From Ignavibacteria bacterium (GTDB lineage: Bacteria; Bacteroidota; Ignavibacteria; Tepidaquicellales; Tepidaquicellaceae): a stretch of 44,552 nucleotides of DNA. Each line of letters begins with the position of its first letter. Position 1 is the stretch's first letter. A model generated the notes under the pieces. That model ran no database searches and was not told the origin of the DNA. It saw only the letters and a program-made list of their open reading frames with translations. Below are positions 28,377-35,540 of this stretch, piece by piece. A program made the position numbers and the translations under genes. The stretch spans positions 1 through 44,552 of the forward strand of contig JADJWZ010000028.1 of NCBI GenBank assembly GCA_016716125.1. Reading direction: 5' to 3'.

Positions 28377-30164
28377 TTGAAAAAAAATTGGAAATTAAAA
28401 ACTCTGACCAAGTGGGGAAAAGCTGCGTCTGAAGACAGCACTTCAGATGATTCAAATATTGAAGATTTCATAGTACAGTTCAAAGGACTAAAAAGTAATA
28501 TTAAAATGCCGGAAAGTCTGATTCGTCTTTTATACATGAGAGGAATTACAGACTATCAGAAAGTACTGAAATTTTTCAAACCTACCATCGACAGGCTTTA
28601 TGACCCGTCATTAATGAAAGATGCTGATAAAGCTGCAGACCGTATAATAAAGGCAATAGAAAACAAGGAAGAGATCATGATCCTCGGTGATTATGATGTG
28701 GACGGAACCTGCGGTGTGTCAATGTTTTATCTGTTCCTGAAAAAATTAGGACTGGAAGCGGAATATTATATACCTGACAGGATTGAAGAGGGGTATGGTA
28801 TTTCCATAAAATCTATCAACTACGCAAAGGAAAAAAAAATATCTCTTATTATTTCAATTGACTGCGGTATAACTGCATTTGATAAAGTGGAGTATGCCAA
28901 ATCTCTCGGAATAGATTTCATTATCTGCGATCACCATCAGCCGCCGGAAAACATTCCGGATGCATTTGCAGTTATGGATCCTCTCCGCACAGATGATGAT
29001 TATCCTTTTAAATATTTATGCGGTACAGGTGTCGCTTTCAAACTTGCGCAGCTAATAGCAATTAAACTTAACAAGCCGGATTCCACTCATTCACTTCTTG
29101 ATCTTGTAGCAATAGCAACCGCTTCGGATATCGTTCCTCTTTCTGATGAAAACAGAATACTTGTCAGCGAGGGATTTAAATTAATTAATAAAAATCCGAG
29201 ACCGTCGCTGAAAATTCTAATAGAGTCTAGCGGACTTAAACCCGGCAACCTGAATACCGGAAATGTTGTATTTACTGTCGCTCCGAGAATTAATGCAGTG
29301 GGCAGACTCGGCGATGCGAAAAGAGCAGTTGAGCTTCTGATCTGCGAAGATGATGAAAAGATCAAAGAATTTACTTTTGTACTCAATGAAGAAAACACAA
29401 ACAGAAGAGATATTGATAAGACAATAACATTTGATGCGTTCAAGCAATTTGAGGAAAACAATGATATTGATACACTGAAATCAATTGTCATACATAATGA
29501 AACCTGGCATTCGGGTGTGATCGGAATCGTTGCGGCAAGACTTGTAGAGAAATACAACCTGCCTTCAATAGTGCTTACAACCGTAAACGGCGTAGCGAAA
29601 GGAAGCGCAAGAAGTATAAGTACGTTTAATATTTACGATGCGCTGAAGCAATGTGAAGATAAACTAATTCAGTTCGGCGGTCATTTTCACGCAGCCGGTC
29701 TGGAAGTTGAGCTTGACAAGCTTGAAGAATTCAAGAAATCATTTAACGCAATTGCCACAAAAAAAATAACTGATGAAGAGCTGATACCTGAAATTGAAGT
29801 TGACGCTGAAATTAAATTCAGCGAACTGTCGGATAAATTTGTCAGGATACTGGAATTTTTTGAGCCATACGGTCCTGATAACATGACACCGGTATTTATA
29901 ACTAAGGATGTTCAGATAATCGGCGATGTAAGATTTGCAAGATCTGATACACACATTTTTAAAGTAAAGGAAATTGATTCAGAAAAAATATTTGAAGCGG
30001 TATTTTTTAATTCAGGTCATTTCAGGTATGATGAAAAGATTGACACTGATACTTCGGGTAAAATTATAAAAGGGAATGTATGTGATATTTGTTATTCAAT
30101 AGAGAAGAATGTCTGGAACAGCCGTGAGACTACGAAGCTCAGAATTCGCGATATTAAATTTTAA
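28377..30164 (+). CDS. recJ: Single-stranded-DNA-specific exonuclease RecJ
   Basis: This 595-residue 5'-3' exonuclease acts in recombination and mismatch repair. DHH domain motifs are GDYDVDGT near residues 104-111, SIDCGITAF near 160 and CDHHQPP near 184-190. The DHHA1 motif GGHFHAAGL is near 437, and an OB-like C-terminal domain follows. The given start is TTG at 28377. An ATG at 28370 in another frame would join if one A were removed from the A8 run at 28380-28387 (MKIEKNWKLK...), so the first residues are uncertain. Confidence 0.93.
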   Translation: MKKNWKLKTLTKWGKAASEDSTSDDSNIEDFIVQFKGLKSNIKMPESLIRLLYMRGITDYQKVLKFFKPTIDRLYDPSLMKDADKAADRIIKAIENKEEIMILGDYDVDGTCGVSMFYLFLKKLGLEAEYYIPDRIEEGYGISIKSINYAKEKKISLIISIDCGITAFDKVEYAKSLGIDFIICDHHQPPENIPDAFAVMDPLRTDDDYPFKYLCGTGVAFKLAQLIAIKLNKPDSTHSLLDLVAIATASDIVPLSDENRILVSEGFKLINKNPRPSLKILIESSGLKPGNLNTGNVVFTVAPRINAVGRLGDAKRAVELLICEDDEKIKEFTFVLNEENTNRRDIDKTITFDAFKQFEENNDIDTLKSIVIHNETWHSGVIGIVAARLVEKYNLPSIVLTTVNGVAKGSARSISTFNIYDALKQCEDKLIQFGGHFHAAGLEVELDKLEEFKKSFNAIATKKITDEELIPEIEVDAEIKFSELSDKFVRILEFFEPYGPDNMTPVFITKDVQIIGDVRFARSDTHIFKVKEIDSEKIFEAVFFNSGHFRYDEKIDTDTSGKIIKGNVCDICYSIEKNVWNSRETTKLRIRDIKF

Positions 30165-30224
30165 AACAGAAATCTTAATAAAAATAATTAATAAATTTTA
30201 AAACAATATACGGAGTATACATAA

Positions 30225-30953
30225 ATGTCAGGTCATTCAAAATGGGCGACTATAAAAAGAAAAAAAGCCGCAACTGATTCAGCAAGAGGAAAAGTTTTTA
30301 CAAAAATAATTAAAGAGATAACAATCTCATCCCGCGACGGCGGCGGTGATCCTGACGCTAATCCAAGACTCAGGCTTGCCATTCAGACTGCAAAGTCAAG
30401 TAATATGCCGCAGGATAATATTACAAGAGCAATTAAGAAAGGTACGGGAGAACTTGAAGGCGTAAGATATGAGGAAATTACTTATGAAGCATATGCTCCA
30501 AACGGAATTGCGGTGATCATAGAAAGCGTAACGGATAATAAGAACAGGACAGTCGCAGAGCTCAGACACGGAATTTCAAAAGCAGGAGGCAACCTCGGCG
30601 AGTCAGGTTCAGTAGCGTGGATGTTTGAAAGAAAAGGAGTTGTGACAGTGGAAAAAGGAAATATAAATGAAGATGATATTATGGAAGTCATTCTAGATGC
30701 CGGCGCAGATGATCTTAAAACAGACGGAGAATATTTTGAAATTATAACTCCTCTAGAAAGTTTCGATTCGGTCAGAAAAGCAATTGAAGATAAATCTTAT
30801 AAAATTGAAAGCGCATCTCTTCAGTATATAGCAAAAGATCTTCTTGCGATGGAAGGAAAGAAAGCGGAAGAAGTTATAAGATTTATAGAAACTATTGAAG
30901 ACAATGATGATGTGCAGAATGTTTATACAAATGCGGATTTTATAGATGAGTAA
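30225..30953 (+). CDS. yebC: YebC/PmpR family protein
   Basis: This 242-residue protein starts MSGHSKWATIKRKKAATDSARGK, diagnostic for the family, and has the middle motif YEAYAPNGIAVIIE. Members were long listed as transcriptional regulators; more recent work also ties them to translation of proline-rich stretches. GGAG lies 13 bp upstream of the ATG. It stands at the head of the ruvC-ruvA-ppa run, as yebC often does beside ruvC in other bacteria. Confidence 0.95.
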   Translation: MSGHSKWATIKRKKAATDSARGKVFTKIIKEITISSRDGGGDPDANPRLRLAIQTAKSSNMPQDNITRAIKKGTGELEGVRYEEITYEAYAPNGIAVIIESVTDNKNRTVAELRHGISKAGGNLGESGSVAWMFERKGVVTVEKGNINEDDIMEVILDAGADDLKTDGEYFEIITPLESFDSVRKAIEDKSYKIESASLQYIAKDLLAMEGKKAEEVIRFIETIEDNDDVQNVYTNADFIDE

Positions 30954-31004
30954 GTTAAATTGTTATAACGGAATTGAAATTACTTTCCGGATATATTTTA
31001 AATT

Positions 31005-31559
31005 ATGAGAATAATCGGAATAGATCCCGGGACATCCGTTACCGGAATAGGAGTGATTGAAATCCTGAACGGCTCCGTAAAGCTTATCCATTTTGGAAAT
31101 GTTACACTGAATTCCAAAGATCACATGACAGTAAGACTAAAAAAGATCTATGACGAATGTCTTGAATGTATAAAAAAATATAAACCGCAGGAACTTGCAA
31201 TTGAAACAGCATTTTACAGCAAGAACATACAATCAACACTTAAGTTAGGTCAGGCAAGGGGAGTCGCCATAATCGCGGGATTGAATTCAGAGATCAATAT
31301 TTCAGAATATTCCCCGAGGGAAGTAAAAAAATCCGTTACCGGAAACGGCGCTTCATCCAAGGATCAGGTTATGTATATGGTAAGTTCAATTCTTAATTTA
31401 AAGAAACAGAAAATTCCGGTGGATTCATCCGATGCTCTTGCAATAGCGATCTGTCATTCATTTAATCTGCAGTCGGTAATAGTTTCGTCTTCAAAAAGTT
31501 CAGTCAAAAACAGCTGGAAATCCTTCCTTGAAAAAAATCCGGAAAGGATATTAACTTAG
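31005..31559 (+). CDS. ruvC: Crossover junction endodeoxyribonuclease RuvC
   Basis: This 184-residue Holliday junction resolvase has the acidic catalytic residues in place: Asp7 (GIDPGTSVTG), Glu67 (LAIETAF), Asp140 and Asp143 (PVDSSDALAIAICH). It cuts four-way junctions with RuvAB. It ends 7 bp before ruvA, so the two are surely co-expressed. The C-terminal ~25 residues are a basic tail beyond the usual core. Confidence 0.95.
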   Translation: MRIIGIDPGTSVTGIGVIEILNGSVKLIHFGNVTLNSKDHMTVRLKKIYDECLECIKKYKPQELAIETAFYSKNIQSTLKLGQARGVAIIAGLNSEINISEYSPREVKKSVTGNGASSKDQVMYMVSSILNLKKQKIPVDSSDALAIAICHSFNLQSVIVSSSKSSVKNSWKSFLEKNPERILT

Positions 31560-31566
31560 AAATAAA

Positions 31567-32178
31567 ATGATATCATCTCTCAGAGGTAAACTTCTTTCAA
31601 AAAAAAATCAGGAAATTATTCTTGAAGCCGGCGGCGTAGGATATCAGGTTTTTATTTCCAAAAAACTTTCAGAGATCATGACCGGTCTTCAATCGGAATA
31701 CATGATATTTACTTATCTTGATGTAAAAGAAAATTCAATGCAGCTCTTTGGATTTTCAGATGAGAAGGAAAAGGAAATTTTTAAAATGCTGCTGTCGGTA
31801 AGCGGGATCGGACCGAAAATGGCTCACAATATTCTTGCTAATCTTTCTTTTGATGAGATCCTGTCACTGATATCGGACAGTTCATTTTCAAAAAATATCA
31901 GAATACCGGGTATAGGTGCAAAGAAGCTGGAATTAATTTCAATGACTTTAAAAGATAAAATATTTAAAATTGACAAAGAGACAGGAAGAGGAGCTTTTGA
32001 AATACCGGGTGAACTTTCCGGGGACAGTATTCGCTTTGAAGCCCTGAACGCGCTGATTAACCTCGGATATCCGAGAGCTGACGGGGAAAAACTTATACGT
32101 GAAGTATTAAAGAAGACTGATCTGAAAATTACAACAACAGAAGAGCTTATCAGAAGAGCTCTTGATTTGGTTTCTTAA
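31567..32178 (+). CDS. ruvA: Holliday junction branch migration protein RuvA
   Basis: This 203-residue protein begins MISSLRGKLLSKKNQEIILE (OB domain). It has the two helix-hairpin-helix motifs LSVSGIGPKMAHNI and IPGIGAKKLELI, and the C-terminal domain that contacts RuvB (EALNALINLGYPRADGEKLI). It holds the junction while RuvB, not in this window, drives branch migration. Confidence 0.95.
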   Translation: MISSLRGKLLSKKNQEIILEAGGVGYQVFISKKLSEIMTGLQSEYMIFTYLDVKENSMQLFGFSDEKEKEIFKMLLSVSGIGPKMAHNILANLSFDEILSLISDSSFSKNIRIPGIGAKKLELISMTLKDKIFKIDKETGRGAFEIPGELSGDSIRFEALNALINLGYPRADGEKLIREVLKKTDLKITTTEELIRRALDLVS

Positions 32179-32189
32179 AAAAAATTAAT

Positions 32190-32870
32190 ATGTCAGAAAA
32201 TAGTTTAGAGGAGATCTGGAGCAAGATTAGATTACTTTTAAAATCTCATCCATGGCACGGTGTGCCTATCGGAAATAATATTCCGCAAACTGTTACAACT
32301 TATATTGAAATTGTTCCGACTGATACTGTAAAATATGAGATCGAAAAAAACAGCGGTTATCTGAAAGTAGACCGACCGCAGAAGTATTCGAATATCTGTC
32401 CGACGCCGTACGGATTTATTCCGCAGACATTGTGCGCGGAAAATGTAGGAGAGTATTGTATGAAAATGACCGGAAGGGATAATATAAAAGGTGATAATGA
32501 TCCTTTGGATATTTGTGTGATAACGGAGAAGTCATTAAATCACAGCAATATACTTCTGCAGGCGATTCCGATCGGCGGATTAAGAATGATAGATAATAAT
32601 GAAGCCGACGACAAGATAATCGCAGTGATGAAAGATGATGCAATATTCAGTGAGTGGAAAGATATCACAGACTGTTCTGAATCATTCATAGAAAGATTAA
32701 AGCATTATTTCCTGACATATAAAGATGCGCCCGGATCGGAAGGAAAGAGATGTGAGATTCACAGCGTATACGGTAAAGAGGAAGCTTATGAAGTAATTAA
32801 CGCAAGTCACCGTGATTATCTGAATAAGCACGGGGACCTAAATACCTTACTGAACAGAAAAGATATATAG
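32190..32870 (+). CDS. ppa: Inorganic pyrophosphatase (family I)
   Basis: This 226-residue cytoplasmic enzyme hydrolyses pyrophosphate to phosphate. Seen: YEIEKNSGYLKVDRP, YGFIPQTLC and the metal-binding GDNDPLDICVI, with IGGLRMIDNNEADDKIIAV following. It is longer than the ~175-residue bacterial core because of an N-terminal extension (MSENSLEEIWSKIR) and a C-terminal tail, as in several Bacteroidota-type enzymes. It follows ruvA by 11 bp and faces the DUF190 gene 4 bp away. Confidence 0.94.
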   Translation: MSENSLEEIWSKIRLLLKSHPWHGVPIGNNIPQTVTTYIEIVPTDTVKYEIEKNSGYLKVDRPQKYSNICPTPYGFIPQTLCAENVGEYCMKMTGRDNIKGDNDPLDICVITEKSLNHSNILLQAIPIGGLRMIDNNEADDKIIAVMKDDAIFSEWKDITDCSESFIERLKHYFLTYKDAPGSEGKRCEIHSVYGKEEAYEVINASHRDYLNKHGDLNTLLNRKDI

Positions 32871-32874
32871 CGGA

Positions 32875-33213
32875 TTATTCAGTACCGTAGCGAAGAATTT
32901 TAATTTTTTCTTCGGTGATCAGCGCGCTTCCAAGCATATCAGTCTTATTGAATACTTCTTTAAGTTCTTCAATTTTATTAACTGTATCGACTACTTCAAT
33001 TACAATGGGAAGATCAGATGAAATTTCAAGCAGGTCTGAAGACTTGATCTTGCTGGCTTTTCCGAATCCAGTAATTCCCCTGAGAACTGTCACTCCTGCG
33101 AAATGATTTTTCCTTAAATATTCGACAAGATATTTGTAAAGATTTTTCCCTTCGTATTTATCGCTTTCGCCTATGAAAATTCTGAGTAAAAGAGATTCCG
33201 ATTCTTTCAGCAT
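32875..33213 (-). CDS. DUF190 family protein
   Basis: This 112-residue PII-like small protein shows the DUF190 signature: a start like LLRIFIGESDKYEGKNLY, then VTVLRGITGFGKASKIKS and DLPIVIEVVD. Its gene lies 3 bp after crcB, a frequent pairing, so it probably supports fluoride handling, perhaps as a regulator of the channel. The biochemical role of the family is not established. Confidence 0.88.
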   Translation of the reverse strand: MLKESESLLLRIFIGESDKYEGKNLYKYLVEYLRKNHFAGVTVLRGITGFGKASKIKSSDLLEISSDLPIVIEVVDTVNKIEELKEVFNKTDMLGSALITEEKIKILRYGTE

Positions 33214-33216
33214 TAT

Positions 33217-33594
33217 TTATTTATTTAAAATTAAATACAATTCTTTCCCCGCAAAAACGGCCAGGAGTGATAAAAATACATTCAGAAATAAATTAAGTCC
33301 GAAAAGAAGAAACTGGGACAATTCATAAAGTCTGAAAGATTCATAAGCAAGAGCGGACATTGTAGTAAATGCGCCGATAAAGCCAATCAGCAGCATATCA
33401 CGCATCTCCGGTAAGATCTGTTTCCCGCCCATTACATTATACATAATAAACCCGATTATAAAACTGCCGAGTACATTTACAAAAAGAGTACCGAACGGGA
33501 ATGACGGAAACAGATTGTTAATAAATCTGGCAGCCAGAAATCTGAATACAGCTCCGAAAAAACCGCCGATACCGATGTAAAGAATGTGGATCAT
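33217..33594 (-). CDS. crcB: Fluoride exporter CrcB/Fluc
   Basis: This 125-residue four-helix membrane protein works as a dual-topology dimer that passes F- out of the cell. Seen: GGFFGAVFRF at the N-terminus, GTLFVNVLGSFIIGF, and the pore motif GFIGAFTTMSALAYES (family: GGFTTFSTF). The first Gly-Gly of that motif is changed to Gly-Ala. No fluoride riboswitch is seen upstream. It is followed at once by the DUF190 gene. Confidence 0.93.
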   Translation of the reverse strand: MIHILYIGIGGFFGAVFRFLAARFINNLFPSFPFGTLFVNVLGSFIIGFIMYNVMGGKQILPEMRDMLLIGFIGAFTTMSALAYESFRLYELSQFLLFGLNLFLNVFLSLLAVFAGKELYLILNK

Positions 33595-33684
33595 ATGTAA
33601 GGATTATTTTACTTACAAAATAAATTGTAAATCTAAGAATGTAAAATATAGAATTGAAGTATATATTTGAAGTGTAAAAAAGAC

Positions 33685-34113
33685 TTATTTGTTTTTAAGC
33701 TTTGTATCATAAAAATAATTGAAACTGCTTTTTATATCATCGCGGACTTCGCGGTATTCATTAAGAATTTTTTCTTTCGAACCTTTAGCATCTGCAGGAT
33801 CAGGAAAGCCTAGATGCAGATTATGCTTCACTTTACCCGTGAATACAGGGCAAGCCTCTTTTGCATTATCGCAGACTGTGATCACATAATCGAATGAATC
33901 ATTGATATAATCTAAAACATCATTGGGCTTATGAGATGAAATATCTATACCGATCTCTTTCATAACTAATATTGAATTCGGATTAACTTCTTTTGCAGGG
34001 AGTGTACCTGCAGAATAAACTTCAAGGGAATTATCGAATGATCTGAGAAATCCTTCAGCCATCTGACTGCGGCATGAATTACCGGTGCAAAGAATGAGTA
34101 TTTTTTTATTCAA
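33685..34113 (-). CDS. arsC: Arsenate reductase, thioredoxin-coupled LMW-PTP type
   Basis: This 142-residue protein has the phosphatase loop CTGNSCRS (Cys9, Arg15) and the redox pair Cys81/Cys88 in VCDNAKEACP, as in Staphylococcus ArsC. It reduces arsenate to arsenite, with electrons from thioredoxin (or possibly bacillithiol, which this organism seems to make). No arsR or arsenite pump is adjacent. The upstream region is the divergent spacer with the 21-bp arrays. Confidence 0.93.
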   Translation of the reverse strand: MNKKILILCTGNSCRSQMAEGFLRSFDNSLEVYSAGTLPAKEVNPNSILVMKEIGIDISSHKPNDVLDYINDSFDYVITVCDNAKEACPVFTGKVKHNLHLGFPDPADAKGSKEKILNEYREVRDDIKSSFNYFYDTKLKNK

Positions 34114-34393
34114 TAGGGAAGTTTTTTAATTTAAAATACTTTGCAATATAATAAAATTAATAATTTAATAGGTTTAACTTATTATTAAATTTCAAAAGCG
34201 GGAAATCATAGAATATCACATTCGTCCAAAACATTAAAATTAATAAATAGACAGTCAATGAAATTAAGCAAAAATTGTATAAATATTTGTTTAACCGAAA
34301 AAGGAAAATACAACTTACCCTGATTAGCACACCTTTTTCAGTCAAAGTTCCGAAGCAACATTTAAAAGTAAATAAAAGCAAAGTAGCTTCCGG

Positions 34394-34687
34394 GCAAAGA
34401 CAATAGAGTTTTCCGCGAAGAGCATTAACTTTCCTGCGAAGAATATTAGATATTTAGAGAAGACGCTTAACATAAAAGCGAAGACTATCAACTTTAAAGT
34501 GAAGACTATCAACTTTAAAGCAGAGACTATTATATTTAAAGCGAAGACATTTAACTCGATAGCGCAGACTAATAACTTTAAAAAGTAGACATTCAACTTT
34601 CGAGCGAAGAAACATAACTTTAAAAAGTAGACATTCAACTTACGGGCGGAGACTGTAAACTCCAAAAAGTAGACTTTTCGCTTTCAA
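34394..34687. repeat. Diverged 21-bp tandem repeat, block 1 (14 units)
   Basis: Fourteen consecutive units of exactly 21 bp, with no insertion or deletion, share a consensus near GCGAAGACTATCAACTTTAA(A). Examples start at 34415, 34436, 34478, 34499, 34520, 34562, 34604 and 34646; units 34583, 34625 and 34667 form a subtype starting AAGTAGAC. Units differ at many positions. On the minus strand one frame stays open through all of it (34665 to 34342, 107 codons, heptads like LKLIVFA). Plus-strand frames are stopped, for example by TAG in the AAGTAG subtype. Degenerate 21-bp steps continue to about 34729. The flank 34114-34393 is AT-rich with nothing recognised. Confidence 0.85.
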
Positions 34688-34737
34688 AAGAAAATACCTG
34701 ACATCGGTAAGATGACAAGTAACAACAAAACAACAGC

Positions 34738-35260
34738 GAGGTACCGTCAAACAAAGACAAGGTACCATCAAACAAAGACAATGTACCGTCAAACAAAGAC
34801 GAGTTACCGTCAAACAATGGCGAGGTACAGTCAAACAATGGCAATGTACAGTCAAACAATGGCAAGGTACAGTCGATCAAAGGCGAGGTACCGTCAAACA
34901 AAGACGACGTACCGACAAACAAAGACGAGTAACCGTCAAACAAAGACGACGTACCGTCAAACAATGGCGAGATACAGTCGATCAAAGACGAGGTACAGTT
35001 GATCAAAGACGAGGTACAGTTGATCAAAGACGAGGTACACTCGATCAAAAGTGGTTACCGTCAAACAATGAGGAGGTACAGTCAAACAATGACGAGGTAC
35101 CGTCAAACATGACGAGGTACAGTCAAACAATGACATGGTACAGTCAAACAATGACATGGTACAGTCAAACAATGACGACGTACAGTCAAACAATGACGAC
35201 GTACAGTCAAACAATGACGATGTACAGTCAAACAATGACGACGTACAGTCAAACAATGAC
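34738..35260. repeat. 21-bp tandem repeat, block 2 (25 units)
   Basis: Twenty-five units fill 523 bp, which is 25 x 21 minus two single-base deletions (one at the unit 15/16 join near 35050, one in the unit at 35094-35113). The consensus is GA(G/C)GTAC(C/A)GTCAAACAA(T/A)G(A/G)C. Variation is confined to a few positions: the first triplet (GAG, GAC, AAG, AAT, ATG, GAT), CCG versus CAG, TCAAAC versus TCGATC/TTGATC, and AAT/AAA with GGC/GAC. The last seven units (35114-35260) are almost identical apart from the first triplet. All units keep a TAC or near core; 21 bp equals two helical turns. Long open frames exist on both strands because the period is divisible by three. Confidence 0.95.
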
Positions 35261-35377
35261 GTGCATTTCTTTGATAATCCAAAAAATCGCAGATATAAAG
35301 CGTTTTGGGGTAATTTAGAAAGAAAAGAAGTTGGTGAAAATTATAGATCAATAACAAAATTTAAAGGAATAGTTTAG
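35135..35377 (+). CDS. Possible small protein running from the repeat into a unique tail
   Basis: From an ATG inside the array the frame reads six DVQSNND-type heptads. It then enters unique sequence that looks protein-like (VHFFDNPKNRRYKAFWGN, then a basic tail ending KFKGIV) and stops at 35377 (80 residues). The same frame register is recovered in units 1-15 (EVPSNKD, EVQSNNG) except for a TAA in unit 10 and the two single-base deletions. A longer ancestral plus-strand protein is therefore imaginable. No ribosome site is evident and no family is recognised. It may be chance. The 35378-35540 spacer before proS is AT-rich and otherwise empty. Confidence 0.25.
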   Translation: MVQSNNDMVQSNNDDVQSNNDDVQSNNDDVQSNNDDVQSNNDVHFFDNPKNRRYKAFWGNLERKEVGENYRSITKFKGIV

Positions 35378-35540
35378 GGTATCAAAAAAAATAATAGACA
35401 TTAAAAACGAGAATAATTTTAAAAACTATTTAACCTGATTTAATACGTTTTGGATAGCAGAGACAGAATATCCGTGTGATATTTATATTAGAATTGTAAT
35501 AGAGAGCGTTCGTTTTTATATTGTCAACTTAAATTTAAAA

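Noticed and set aside
28304..28537. Minus-strand frame across the tRNA-Leu
   Set aside because: It is the antisense of the tRNA and the recJ start, a common false call.
33595..33684. Fluoride riboswitch upstream of crcB
   Set aside because: The conserved GG-GAU type core is absent from this very AT-rich stretch.
34157..34381. Minus-strand 74-codon frame upstream of arsC
   Set aside because: Hydrophobic, AT-driven composition, no ribosome site, and it runs into the repeat flank; no sign of a real gene.
34635..35256. Minus-strand coding frames rich in LFDCTSS or RHCLTV heptads
   Set aside because: They arise because a 21-bp repeat leaves several frames open. They are broken at the two single-base deletions and have no start context or known domain.
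34738..35260. CRISPR array
   Set aside because: Units are directly adjacent with no unique spacers, the 21-bp unit is not palindromic at its ends, and no cas genes lie nearby.
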